This document shows, piece by piece, positions 8,897 to 17,214 of a stretch of DNA of 64,000 nt. Source of the stretch: SH-MAG3 sp036374995 (lineage in GTDB: Bacteria > Gemmatimonadota > Gemmatimonadetes > Longimicrobiales > RSA9); NCBI GenBank assembly GCA_036374995.1, contig DASUSS010000085.1, positions 28,849-92,848 of the forward strand, read 5' to 3'. A program made the translations under genes and the position numbers. Under the pieces are notes generated by a model. That model made no database searches, was not told where the DNA came from, and worked only from the letters and a program-made list of their open reading frames with translations. Position 1 is the stretch's first letter; the number at the start of each line of letters is the position of its first letter.

Positions 8897-10240
8897 CTAC
8901 TCCTTGCCCTTCTGCACGGGCTCCATCGGCTGGAGCGCCTGGAAGACGCAGCCGACCGGCTCGACGGGCGCGTACAGATAGGTCACATCGTTGATCTCAT
9001 CGCGCAGATCGTTGCGCTCGGCGAGGATCAATCCGAGATCATCGGTCGCGCGTGCTGCACGCAGATCGTTGAGCTCGTCGACCACGTCCGCGACTTCGTC
9101 ACGGTCGGCATACACGGGGTAGCCGTTGATCGTGCCGAGGTAGACGACGCGGCTCGCTTCGATGAAGCGCGAGCCCTGATAGCTGACGTACTCGAATCGC
9201 TCCGTCCCGACGCGCAGCACGAGCGGCTCGCCGCGGACGTACCAGTCGGCGTCACGGACGGTCATGACCGGGCCGAACGAATTGGTGAGCGCCACGCGCT
9301 CGCCGTTGACGATCACGACCGTGTCCCTCGTCGCCGGCCGGAAATAGGCCGTGCGCATCTCGACGCCGTTGGGCGCCGTGGGATCGATCACGCAGACCGA
9401 CACCATCTCCTCGACCGGCTGGGCCGGCGGCGGCGGCGGGGGCGGTGGGGGCGCCGGTGCGGGAACGACGCTCACGACCTCGGGCCGTGCGAGCCCGAAG
9501 AGGAGGTGCAGCCCGACCTGGCCCGCGATTTCGTGCACGGTCTTGCCGATCGACTCGCCGCCGAACGAGAAGTCCGTCGGATCGAGCGCGTACACCTGCG
9601 GCTTGTAGATCCGGTCGTTCAGCTCGAGACGCAGTGCGAAGTTGGGCGAAACGCGAACGTCCGTGCCGAGCCCGACCAGACCCATGAAACGCGTCTGCTC
9701 GGGCAGACCGAACGGGCCCGCCACCACCGTGCCGTTCGATACGTCGAACGGACCGCATGCGACCTCGTCGCCATCCTCATCGTCTATGCAGGCGAACGCA
9801 TCGCCGGCCGGATTGATCCACTTCCCGCCGAGACCGAGCGCGAGGTAGGGAAGCACTTCCGTGCCCATCCAGTCGGTGTTCGGCTCCGCGAACCGCCACA
9901 GCAGATCCAGCGATCCGCTCCACAGGTTCACGTTGCCGATCAGCTCCGTGTCACCGGCCTCGAGCGGCCGGTCCGCGTACGTGCCATTGAGCCGCAGACC
10001 AATGTTCGGCCGCGCCCAGAAGCCCAGCTGTGCTCCCAGCAGAAGGCCCGACGCGAACTTCGTGTCATCGAGCTCCGCTGCGCCCGTCGGCGTGATGTCC
10101 TCGCCGTCGAGCAGGTCGCTGAACCACGCGTAACCGCCGTTCACGCCGAAATCCCAGCGGTAGTTCTGCGCGGCCGCGGGTCCCGCGACCATCGGCACCA
10201 GGAGTGCCGTCGTCATCGCGACCCTACTGATCATTCTCAT
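8897..10240 (-). CDS. Outer-membrane barrel protein with proline-rich linker, paralogue A
   Basis: 447 residues. Signal peptide residues 1-24 (MRMISRVAMTTALLVPMVAGPAAA|QN). Residues ~25-262 alternate like an 8-12-strand OmpA/OprF-type barrel, with repeated LGLGGKWINPAG and LRLELNDRIYKPQVY segments. A run of prolines at ~267-280 leads to a C-terminal domain (~285-447) starting MVSVCVIDP that is not the OmpA peptidoglycan-binding fold I would expect; it contains VIVNGERVAL, YLGTINGYPVYADRDEVADVV and a helical DLRDEIND tail. A GAGGAGG ribosome-binding site precedes the ATG. It has its own terminator and is a close paralogue of the next upstream gene. It probably lies in the outer membrane with the C-terminal domain in the periplasm; function unknown. 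Confidence 0.82.
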   Translation of the reverse strand: MRMISRVAMTTALLVPMVAGPAAAQNYRWDFGVNGGYAWFSDLLDGEDITPTGAAELDDTKFASGLLLGAQLGFWARPNIGLRLNGTYADRPLEAGDTELIGNVNLWSGSLDLLWRFAEPNTDWMGTEVLPYLALGLGGKWINPAGDAFACIDDEDGDEVACGPFDVSNGTVVAGPFGLPEQTRFMGLVGLGTDVRVSPNFALRLELNDRIYKPQVYALDPTDFSFGGESIGKTVHEIAGQVGLHLLFGLARPEVVSVVPAPAPPPPPPPPPAQPVEEMVSVCVIDPTAPNGVEMRTAYFRPATRDTVVIVNGERVALTNSFGPVMTVRDADWYVRGEPLVLRVGTERFEYVSYQGSRFIEASRVVYLGTINGYPVYADRDEVADVVDELNDLRAARATDDLGLILAERNDLRDEINDVTYLYAPVEPVGCVFQALQPMEPVQKGKE

Positions 10241-10430
10241 ACAACCTCCTCCTCCTCATCTGATGCGCTTCGCCGCTCAACTCGAGACGAAGCCGAACCG
10301 CAGTCGTGTTCCACACAATCTGGAACCGGGCGACGTGGTTGCAGGAAGCTTGCCAGTCGGGCCAACTCGCTGGGGCCACAACGGTTACGCCCGCCACGCT
10401 GGGGCGGGGTGCCGGGAGGGGAAAAGCAGA

Positions 10431-10468
10431 GAGCCGCGGAAACCGGTCGTGCGACCGGTCCGCGGCTC
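10431..10468 (-). terminator. Strong intrinsic terminator of the 10535 barrel gene
   Basis: GAGCCGCGG, an AA bulge and ACCGGTCG pair with CGACCGGT and CCGCGGCTC across a 2-base loop (17 base pairs). The minus strand then reads TCTGCTTTTC. It lies 66 bases after the stop codon of paralogue B. Confidence 0.8.
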
Positions 10469-10534
10469 CTGCACCGGGCGTGCCCGCCCGGCGGGTCCGG
10501 ACGCCGCCGGGAGGCGGCGCCGGACGAGCGGGCC

Positions 10535-11881
10535 CTACTCCTTGCCGCCCTTGCGCACGTCCTCCTGCCGCGCGAGCGGCTGGAACGTGCAGTTGTACGG
10601 ATCGAGGGGCACGTACAGGTACGATGCACCCTGGACCGTATTCCGGATCTGCGTATCCCCGGCGAGGATGGTGCCGAGCTCCGCGTCGGTCCGGCCGGCG
10701 CGGGCGGTGTTGATCGCCGTGATCACGTCCGCGACCTCGTCGCGATCGGCGTAGATCGGATAGCCGTTCACGTTGCCGACGTAGACGATCTGGTTCGGGT
10801 CGATGACCGTGCCCGTCGAGTACGGCAGGTAGCGCCACGTCTCGCGACCGACCGTCACCTCGAGCGGCTCACCGCGCATGTACCAGCCGGCGTTGCGTGC
10901 GACCATGACCTGCGTGCCCACTGCCTGCCGGATCGGCGTCGCCACACCGTTCACCATCACGATCGTGTCACCCTGCTCGTGCCGGAACGTGGCGGCCTGC
11001 ATCCGGATACCGCCCGTAGCACTCGGATCGATCACGCAGATCGAGACCGCATCCTCGCGCGGCGGTGCCGGCGGCGGCGGCGGCGGCGGGGGCGGCGGCG
11101 GCGGTGCCGGCGGCGGCGCAACTGCGACCGGCGGCGGCGCGGCCAGACCGAACAGCAGGTGGAAGCCCAGCTGCGCACCGATCTCGTGCACCAGCTTGCC
11201 GAGATTCTCGTCGTTCGTGACCGTCAGCGCCGCATTCGACGCATAGAACTTCGGCTTGTACATCCGATCGTTGATCTCCAGACGCAGCGCCGTGCGCGGC
11301 GAGAGACGGAAATCGGCACCCAGGCCGACCAGCCCCATCAGGCTCGCACCCTCGTCGAACGCCAGGATCGTCGTCGGCGTCGGGAAGATCGCCGAGCAGT
11401 CGAAATCCTCGCCATCGACATCCGTGCACGCCTGATCGCCAGCCGGGTTGATCCACTTCGCTCCCAGGCCCAGCGCAATGTACGGCAGCATCTCGCGACC
11501 GATCCACGACTCCGCCGGCTCACGCAGCCGGATCAGCGCGTCCAGCGAACCACTCCACAGGTTCACATCACCGTGCAGGTGATCCCCATCCGCCAGATGC
11601 CCCTGCTCCTCGTCCGCCTTCAACGGCCGGAACGAGTACGTACCGTTCGCTCGAATGCCGAAGCGCGTCGACGGCCACACCGTGAACTGCGTCCCCAGCA
11701 GCCAACCGGCTGCGAAGCGACCGCCATCCGTCAACCCCGCCTCTTCATCGAGCGCCTCGCTGTACCAGGAGAGCCCCCCGTTGATCCCCCAGTCCGCGGT
11801 CCATCGCTGCGCATGTGCTTCCCGAGGCGCCAGCCCCGCGAGCAATGCCGCGACGATTAGTAACCGACTGATCGCTCGCAT
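10535..11881 (-). CDS. Outer-membrane barrel protein with proline-rich linker, paralogue B
   Basis: 448 residues, one longer than its paralogue, with the same architecture: signal peptide (MRAISRLLIVAALLAGLAPREAHAQ), a barrel of ~235 residues sharing LGLGAKWINPAGDQACTD and LRLEINDRMYKPKFY with the neighbour, a run of about a dozen prolines near 262-275, and a C-terminal domain beginning AVSICVIDP and containing YVGNVNGYPIYADRDEVADVI. The start at 11879-11881 is chosen because GGAGGGACA sits just upstream and the signal peptide begins there; the frame extends further upstream without signal character. Tandem duplication is the simplest origin. Separate terminators imply separate transcription. 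Confidence 0.82.
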   Translation of the reverse strand: MRAISRLLIVAALLAGLAPREAHAQRWTADWGINGGLSWYSEALDEEAGLTDGGRFAAGWLLGTQFTVWPSTRFGIRANGTYSFRPLKADEEQGHLADGDHLHGDVNLWSGSLDALIRLREPAESWIGREMLPYIALGLGAKWINPAGDQACTDVDGEDFDCSAIFPTPTTILAFDEGASLMGLVGLGADFRLSPRTALRLEINDRMYKPKFYASNAALTVTNDENLGKLVHEIGAQLGFHLLFGLAAPPPVAVAPPPAPPPPPPPPPPPPAPPREDAVSICVIDPSATGGIRMQAATFRHEQGDTIVMVNGVATPIRQAVGTQVMVARNAGWYMRGEPLEVTVGRETWRYLPYSTGTVIDPNQIVYVGNVNGYPIYADRDEVADVITAINTARAGRTDAELGTILAGDTQIRNTVQGASYLYVPLDPYNCTFQPLARQEDVRKGGKE

Positions 11882-12033
11882 TGTCCCTCCGTCCATGGAT
11901 GTGTCTTCCTCACGTAATGCGACGCTGCGCCCGGCACAGTGCCGAACGGTCGTCGTCGCCGGTCGCGCGAGCAGCTTCGCAAGAAGATTGCCACGCGACA
12001 GGGTCCGACGCGGTGGCAGAATAGCGAACCGTC

Positions 12034-13338
12034 TCATGTTTTGCCACCACCAGTTGGGCGCGCGCGCGAAACATCTGGCGCGCCCGGCGCGCGCAGGACC
12101 AGCGACGCGTTGATGCCGCCGAAGCCGAACGAGTTCTTGAGTGCGGAGCGCGGCGTGGCGGCGCGGCCGGCGTTGGGGACGTAGTCGAGGTCGCAGTCGA
12201 GGTCATGGCACTCGTGGTTGAGGGTGGGCGGCAGCCACTGGTGGTGCATGGCGAGGCAGGAGATGGCGGTCTCGATGGCGCCGGAGGCGCCGAGAGCGTG
12301 CGCGTGATAGGGCTTGGTGCCGGAGACGGGGATGCGGTAGGCGCGCTCGCCGAACACGGTCTTGAGCGCCTGCGTCTCGGTGGCGTCGTTGAGGGGCGTG
12401 GACGATCCGTGCGGGCTGACGAAGTCGATGTCGGCGGGTTCGACGCCAGCGGAGCGGAGCGCGAGGGACATGGCGCGGGCGGCCTGGGCGCCGTCGGGGC
12501 GGGGAGCGGCGAGATGATACGCATCGTTGGTGGTGCCGTAGCCGGCGACCTCGGCGTAGATGCGTGCGCCGCGCTGGACGGCGCGGTCCCAGCGTTCGAG
12601 GACGAGTGCGCAGGCGCCCTCGCCCATGATGAAGCCGTCGCGCGAGCGGTCGAAGGGGCGGCAGGCGTGCTCGGGATCGGCGTTGCGGGTGGACATGGCG
12701 CGGATGAGCGCGAAGGCACCGAAGCAGAGCGGTGCGAGCGGTGCCTCTATGCCGCCGACAACGGCGACGTCGGCGGAGCCATCGCGGATGAGGCGGAACC
12801 CTTCGCCGATGGCGATGGTGCCGGAGGCGCAGGACATGGCGTTGGTCGAGTTGGGGCCGGTGAAGCCGAACTCGATGGCGATGGAGCAGCTGGCGGCGCC
12901 GACGAACGTGGTGAGTGCGACGCGGGGGTCGACACTGCGGATGTCGCCGCCGTAGAGGATGGCGGCCTGGACCTCGGCGTTGGCGGAACCGCCGAGTGCG
13001 GAGCCCATCTGGACGGCGACGCGGTCGAGCTCGATGCGCGAGGTATCGAGTGCGGCGTCGGCGAGCGCGAGGCGGGTGGCGGCAATGGAGAAATGGCAGA
13101 AGCGGTCGAGCCTGCGCGCGAGCTTTGCGTCCATGTAGTGATCGGGCTCGAAGTCATCGACTTCCGCGGCGATCCGCGAACGCCAGGGCGATGCATCGAA
13201 GCGCGTGATGCGGCGGATGGGCGAGCGCTCGCGGCGGATCCCGTCCCACAGAGCCGTGACGCCGCTGCCGGCTGCCGTGATGGGTCCGAGTCCGGTAATG
13301 GCCACGCGGTGCATGTGGCCGTTCGTGTGCTCATGCAT
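12034..13338 (-). CDS. Beta-ketoacyl synthase (KAS I/II, FabF-like)
   Basis: 434 residues; performs decarboxylative Claisen condensation of an acyl thioester with malonyl-ACP. The catalytic triad is intact: Cys170 in SCASG, His310 in PHGSST, His347 in KPYHAHALGASG with Lys342. C-terminal KNSFGFGGINASLVL is the typical thiolase-fold ending. The start overlaps the SRPBCC gene by 8 bases and follows GAGGAC; a second ATG (13312-13314) would give 426 residues. It sits at the end of a run with an SRPBCC protein, an FAD oxidoreductase and a methyltransferase, unlike housekeeping fabF, which usually neighbours acpP. It is therefore more likely a secondary-pathway ketosynthase. No acyl carrier protein or chain-length factor is seen nearby. 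Confidence 0.92.
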   Translation of the reverse strand: MHEHTNGHMHRVAITGLGPITAAGSGVTALWDGIRRERSPIRRITRFDASPWRSRIAAEVDDFEPDHYMDAKLARRLDRFCHFSIAATRLALADAALDTSRIELDRVAVQMGSALGGSANAEVQAAILYGGDIRSVDPRVALTTFVGAASCSIAIEFGFTGPNSTNAMSCASGTIAIGEGFRLIRDGSADVAVVGGIEAPLAPLCFGAFALIRAMSTRNADPEHACRPFDRSRDGFIMGEGACALVLERWDRAVQRGARIYAEVAGYGTTNDAYHLAAPRPDGAQAARAMSLALRSAGVEPADIDFVSPHGSSTPLNDATETQALKTVFGERAYRIPVSGTKPYHAHALGASGAIETAISCLAMHHQWLPPTLNHECHDLDCDLDYVPNAGRAATPRSALKNSFGFGGINASLVLRAPGAPDVSRARPTGGGKT

Positions 13339-13840
13339 CGGCAGTCCTCGGGTCGGTAGGCGGTGATGCGGCCGTGCGCGCGTGGCGCTCGGCCTCGCGG
13401 GCGACGCCGGCGAGTGTGCGTGCGGCGATGAAGCTGACGAAGTGGGGCCCAATGACGCTGCGCCATGCGGTGGCGCCGATGAGCGGCCAGGGCGGACCGT
13501 CCCATTCGTGGGTGATGCGGACGTGAGTGCCCGTCTCGTGCGGCAGGAACGCCCACTTCACCTCCATCCGCCGCGTGATACCATCGACGTGCGTGAAGTA
13601 CACGGCGGGCTCGTGCTCGGCGACGCGCATGTCGGAGACCCACCAGGTCGGGTAGCGGAGCGGTCCGGCGAAGTCACGCCATGCGGCCATCTCGACGCGA
13701 CCCGTGCCGAACGCGCGCTTGTGGTGGAAGCGGACCCATCGGTAGTGAGGCAGGATCCCGGGCCAGCGCTCGACATCCGCGGCGACGCGGAAGCAGACAG
13801 CGGCGGGTGCGGCGATGATCCGTTCGTCGATGGTCGTCAT
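13331..13840 (-). CDS. SRPBCC-family protein (polyketide cyclase/aromatase-like)
   Basis: 169 residues of START/Bet v1-like fold: N-terminal strand MTTIDERIIAAPAAVCFRVAADVERWPGILPHY, central strands (AWRDFAGPLRYPTWWVSDM, AVYFTHVDGITRR) and a long C-terminal helix (FVSFIAARTLAGVAREAERHA). The opening resembles polyketide cyclase/dehydrase (COG2867-type) proteins, which shape poly-beta-keto intermediates or bind hydrophobic ligands. It overlaps the FAD oxidoreductase by 4 bases (ATGA) and the ketosynthase by 8, so all three are probably coupled. Placement beside a ketosynthase supports a cyclase or aromatase role, but sequence alone does not prove catalysis. Confidence 0.82.
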   Translation of the reverse strand: MTTIDERIIAAPAAVCFRVAADVERWPGILPHYRWVRFHHKRAFGTGRVEMAAWRDFAGPLRYPTWWVSDMRVAEHEPAVYFTHVDGITRRMEVKWAFLPHETGTHVRITHEWDGPPWPLIGATAWRSVIGPHFVSFIAARTLAGVAREAERHARTAASPPTDPRTADA

Positions 13841-15081
13841 GCGGCATCCTCCGTGGCGGGCGATGGGATCAGCAGGCTGGCGAGTGCCTGCGGTGCCAGC
13901 AGTGCGTGCGCCGCGGCGGCATCGCCGGTCACATCGAGGAGCGCCCGTGCGAACGCGGGAGCCCGACCGATGCGACGGATGGCGCGGTTGGCGAGTGCGG
14001 GTCTCGAGAGCACGAGCTCGATGCCGCGCTGCACGAGGCGCGGTCCGGCGATGAGCGCCGCGTGTGCGTGCACGTATCCGCGCAGGGCCCGGGCCCGGAC
14101 ATCGCCGGTGGCGAGTGCGTTCCAGACGTGCGGGGCGAGGAGCTCGGCCGCTGCGATGGCCTGAAACACGCCCTGGCCGGTGAACGGGTCGTAGTAGCCG
14201 GCGGCATCGCCGATGAGCACGGCGCCGTCGAATGCGATGCGGCGTACGGGACGATCGAACGGTCCGCTCGCGAGGATCTCGCAGCCCTCCAGCGCGCGCG
14301 CGCCGATGCGGCCGTGGAGGTCCGGCATTGACGCGAGCGCAGCGGCTGCGAACGCGCGCGGGTCCCGCGCGACGTCGCGCCCGAACCTGCGTGCATCGGC
14401 GACGACGGTGACGTTGCAGCGCCCGTCCGGCGCGACGGGTGCGACGCCGGCACAGATCCCGTCGCCGACGTGCATCTCGCCGAGCCGGCCGATCCCGCGT
14501 ACGTGTGTGTGCAGCGTCAGCGAGAGCTTGCGAAGCGATCCGTGTCCGGCGCGCGCGCGGAGCCGTGCGGCGACGACCGAGCGCAATCCGTCCGCGCCGA
14601 TCGTGATGCGGGCGCCGAGCACGCCGTCGCGGGTTCGTACGCCGGTGACAGCGCCGGCACGGTCTCTCACGACGTCGGTGACGACCGCGCGCCGTAGTGA
14701 CACTCCCCGGGCGAGTGCGGCACGGAGCAGGATCTCATCGAGGACCGCGCGCTCGATGGCGAGGGCGCAGTCGATCGGTGCGACGCCATTGTCGAAGCGC
14801 GCCTGGAAGGCGGCGCCGTCGGGGGCGACGATGCGCCAGCCGCGGAGCCGGGCGTGAGGGGCGGCGAGCAGACGGTCGAGCAGACCCAGCCGGTGCAGGA
14901 CGGCGCCGGCGCCGAAGCTGAGGCAGTCGCCGCAGGGCTTGGCGCGGGGGAACGTCGCACGATCGAGCAGCAGCACGTCGACGCCGGCCCTGGCGAGGAG
15001 CAGGGCAGTGACGGCGCCGGCGGGTCCGGCTCCCACGACGATGACATCGGCCGTCCTGCGCGGCGACTCGTAAGCGGTCAC
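13837..15081 (-). CDS. FAD-dependent oxidoreductase, geranylgeranyl-reductase/UbiH-like family
   Basis: 414 residues. N-terminal Rossmann motif GAGPAGAVTALLLARAG (from Gly17) with the acidic residue ending strand 2 (LLLDR). Then KPCGDCLSFGAG, typical of the geranylgeranyl-reductase branch where a Cys-containing loop lies near the flavin. The second FAD motif is LIGDAAGYYDPFTGQGVFQA near residue 290. The family reduces isoprenoid double bonds or hydroxylates aromatic rings. Beside a methyltransferase and ketosynthase it could tailor a polyketide or lipid; related oxidoreductases are known next to type III polyketide synthases in other bacteria. Overlaps the SRPBCC gene by 4 bases; 70 bases separate it from the methyltransferase upstream. 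Confidence 0.88.
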   Translation of the reverse strand: MTAYESPRRTADVIVVGAGPAGAVTALLLARAGVDVLLLDRATFPRAKPCGDCLSFGAGAVLHRLGLLDRLLAAPHARLRGWRIVAPDGAAFQARFDNGVAPIDCALAIERAVLDEILLRAALARGVSLRRAVVTDVVRDRAGAVTGVRTRDGVLGARITIGADGLRSVVAARLRARAGHGSLRKLSLTLHTHVRGIGRLGEMHVGDGICAGVAPVAPDGRCNVTVVADARRFGRDVARDPRAFAAAALASMPDLHGRIGARALEGCEILASGPFDRPVRRIAFDGAVLIGDAAGYYDPFTGQGVFQAIAAAELLAPHVWNALATGDVRARALRGYVHAHAALIAGPRLVQRGIELVLSRPALANRAIRRIGRAPAFARALLDVTGDAAAAHALLAPQALASLLIPSPATEDAA

Positions 15082-15151
15082 ATCGTCCTTCGAGGTGGAG
15101 CGGGGATCGTCTCGAGAGCCGGAGTCGATGCAAGCGGAAGGCCGCGTCCGC

Positions 15152-15853
15152 TCAGGTCTCGCGTGCGGCGACCAGGACCAGCCGGTGGAAGAAGTGGCGC
15201 CGCAGTGAAAGAACGCGCAGCCCGGCGCGAACCGTGATGCTACGCAGTTCCGTCCCCGTGAATGCCCGCAGTACGGACAGCGGCCCGTCGTGTCGGGTCA
15301 GGCGGTTGGCGCGCCAGCGGGTGACGGCCAGCAATCGCGCCCCGAGGTAGTTCGGCAGACAGCGCTCGAGCTCGTTCACCACAATGCGGTCGCGCGCGAC
15401 GCGCGCGGCCTCGCGCAGCGCGCGCAGCTGATCGTCCGGCTCGAAATGATGCAGCGCGAGCGACAGCAGCACGACATCGAAGGACGCATCCGGGTAGGGC
15501 AGGTCGAGCGCATCGGCCGATTCCACGCGAATGTCGGCGCATCCGCGGGTGCGCTCCGCGGCGATTGCGCGCATCTGCGGATGCAGGTCGGTGGCGGTGA
15601 TGCGCAGGTTCATGTCGCGTTTCCGCGCCCACTCCGCAATCGCGAGGGGGATGTCCGCGGATCCGGTGGCGACATCGAGGATGCGGAGATCCGCGCGTGC
15701 GCCGGCGATTGCGTCGAGTGTGCGGAGCACGGCCCGAGTGCCGCCGAGCAGCCGGTTCACCTCGGCAACCTGGTCGAGGCTCTGCTCGAGCTCCGCGCGA
15801 TCGTGACACGGCGCGTCGAGCAGCTCGGTCGAATGCTCGCGGCGGCGGAGCAT
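15152..15853 (-). CDS. Class I SAM-dependent methyltransferase
   Basis: 233 residues. Motif I ILDVATGSADIP (Asp60-Gly64), motif II region ITATDLHPQM, post-motif VESADALDLPYPDASFDVVLLSLALHHF. The UbiE-like arrangement fits O- or C-methylation of a small aromatic or lipid substrate. The ATG shares its A with the TGA of the amidohydrolase (TGATG), which fixes the start; the frame continues far upstream only as an antisense-like shadow. Substrate unknown; from context it could modify the product of the neighbouring ketosynthase. Confidence 0.88.
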   Translation of the reverse strand: MLRRREHSTELLDAPCHDRAELEQSLDQVAEVNRLLGGTRAVLRTLDAIAGARADLRILDVATGSADIPLAIAEWARKRDMNLRITATDLHPQMRAIAAERTRGCADIRVESADALDLPYPDASFDVVLLSLALHHFEPDDQLRALREAARVARDRIVVNELERCLPNYLGARLLAVTRWRANRLTRHDGPLSVLRAFTGTELRSITVRAGLRVLSLRRHFFHRLVLVAARET

Positions 15854-17214
15854 CAGTCCGAGTCGCGCGCGCTCTGCATCCGCGCTGCTACGGCGGCCAC
15901 GCGATCCCGCACGCGTTCCGGGTCGAGGGAATGGAAGACGCCGTCGCGGTAGAGGATGCGACCGTTCACCATCGTCATCATCACGTCTGTACCGCGTGCG
16001 CTGAACAGGAGTGCGGCGACGGGGTCGATGACCGGGTGGGTGTGAGGCGCATCGATGCGCACGGCGCACAGGTCTGCGTCCTTGCCCGACTCGAGGGAGC
16101 CGATGCGGCCGTCGAGTCCGAGTGCGCGTGCGCCATCGAGTGTGAGCATGCGCAGGAGGCGATCGGCGCCGAGCGCGCCGGAGGACTTCAGGCGCGCGCG
16201 CTGCATCAGCTGCGCGATGCGCGCCTCCTCGATCAGGTCGATCCGATTGTTGCTGGCGACGGAGTCGCTGCCGATGCCGACCCTGGCGCCGGCCTCGAGC
16301 AGCTCGATGACGGGGGCGATGCCGTGGCCGAGCCGCGCGTTCGCGACGGGGCAGTGGGCGATCGCGGCACCGGCGTCCGCAATGCGCAGCACGTCGTCGG
16401 CATCGACGCGGACGCAGTGGATCAGGAGCGGCCGCGTGTCGAGGATTCCGGTCTCGCCGAGCAGGTCGATCGTCGATCGTGCGCGGGGCGGCGTGTCGAT
16501 GCCGCGCGTGCGGAGTCCTGCGGCGAACGGCCCCGACCCGTCCCGCACGAGCTGGAGCTCGACCTCGGACTCCGCGGCGTGAACGGCGACCGGCAGCGCC
16601 TCCGCCGCGGCATATGCGGCGACCAGGCGGAAGAGCTCGTCCGACACCGTATAGGGAGCATGCGGAGACACGCCGACATGCACGAGGTCCGTCGCCGCGC
16701 GACGCATCGCGGTGATCTTCCGGCCGAGGTCCTGGAGTGCGCCGCGGGCGCGGGCCGGCGCGGGCCCGAACACCTCGCGGAACACGATTCCGCGCAGGCC
16801 GGCCTCGCGCAGCGCGTCCAGTGCGGCACCGGAGTCCTCCGTCGCCGCGAGCGTCGTGACGCCGGCGGCAATCGACTCGATACAGCACCAGCGCGCCGCT
16901 GCACCGAAGTCGGCGTCATCGAGCCCGGCACCTTCCTTCGCACGGCGGAGTGCGGGGATCCACTGGTGGAACGGCAGGTCCTCGAGCAGCCCGCGCATCG
17001 CGGTCAGCTCCGGGTGCGCGTGCACGTTGACGAGGCCGGGGAGCAGGATGGCGGCGCCGAGCTCGACGACCGCCACATCGCTGCCGACCTCGATGTCGGC
17101 GCGTCTGCCGACCGCGCCGATGAGGCCGCGCTCGTCCACGAGCACCGCGCCGCCGGCGACCGGCGGCGCCGTCACCGGCAGGACCCAGTCCGCGGAATAG
17201 AGACAGGTGCGCAT
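15853..17214 (-). CDS. Amidohydrolase (aminodeoxyfutalosine/SAH-deaminase-like)
   Basis: 453 residues of metal-dependent TIM-barrel hydrolase. Metal ligands: His65 and His67 in NVHAHPEL, His in VSPHAPYTVS, the following histidine in VHAAESE, and Asp in GIGSDSVASNN. HCPVANARLGHG is typical of the SsnA/TrzF/MqnX branch that deaminates adenosine-type nucleosides (S-adenosylhomocysteine, 5'-methylthioadenosine, aminodeoxyfutalosine). Being coupled by a 1-base overlap to a SAM methyltransferase, SAH or MTA deamination is plausible; a futalosine-pathway role is the alternative and would require mqn genes elsewhere. The start is fixed by TGATG with the Omp85-like gene upstream. Confidence 0.82.
   Translation of the reverse strand: MRTCLYSADWVLPVTAPPVAGGAVLVDERGLIGAVGRRADIEVGSDVAVVELGAAILLPGLVNVHAHPELTAMRGLLEDLPFHQWIPALRRAKEGAGLDDADFGAAARWCCIESIAAGVTTLAATEDSGAALDALREAGLRGIVFREVFGPAPARARGALQDLGRKITAMRRAATDLVHVGVSPHAPYTVSDELFRLVAAYAAAEALPVAVHAAESEVELQLVRDGSGPFAAGLRTRGIDTPPRARSTIDLLGETGILDTRPLLIHCVRVDADDVLRIADAGAAIAHCPVANARLGHGIAPVIELLEAGARVGIGSDSVASNNRIDLIEEARIAQLMQRARLKSSGALGADRLLRMLTLDGARALGLDGRIGSLESGKDADLCAVRIDAPHTHPVIDPVAALLFSARGTDVMMTMVNGRILYRDGVFHSLDPERVRDRVAAVAARMQSARDSD

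Noticed and set aside
11058..11116. GGC/GGG tract as a regulatory quadruplex or slippage site
   Set aside because: It encodes the proline linker of the barrel protein; nothing beyond codon use requires another explanation.
8792..11860. A plus-strand open frame of about 1000 codons opposite the two barrel genes
   Set aside because: It is very rich in Arg, His, Asp and Gln with no family motif, and lies antisense to two genes with signal peptides, ribosome-binding sites and terminators.
15854..16888. Long upstream extension of the methyltransferase frame
   Set aside because: Antisense-like Arg/Pro-rich translation overlapping the amidohydrolase; TGATG fixes the start at 15853.
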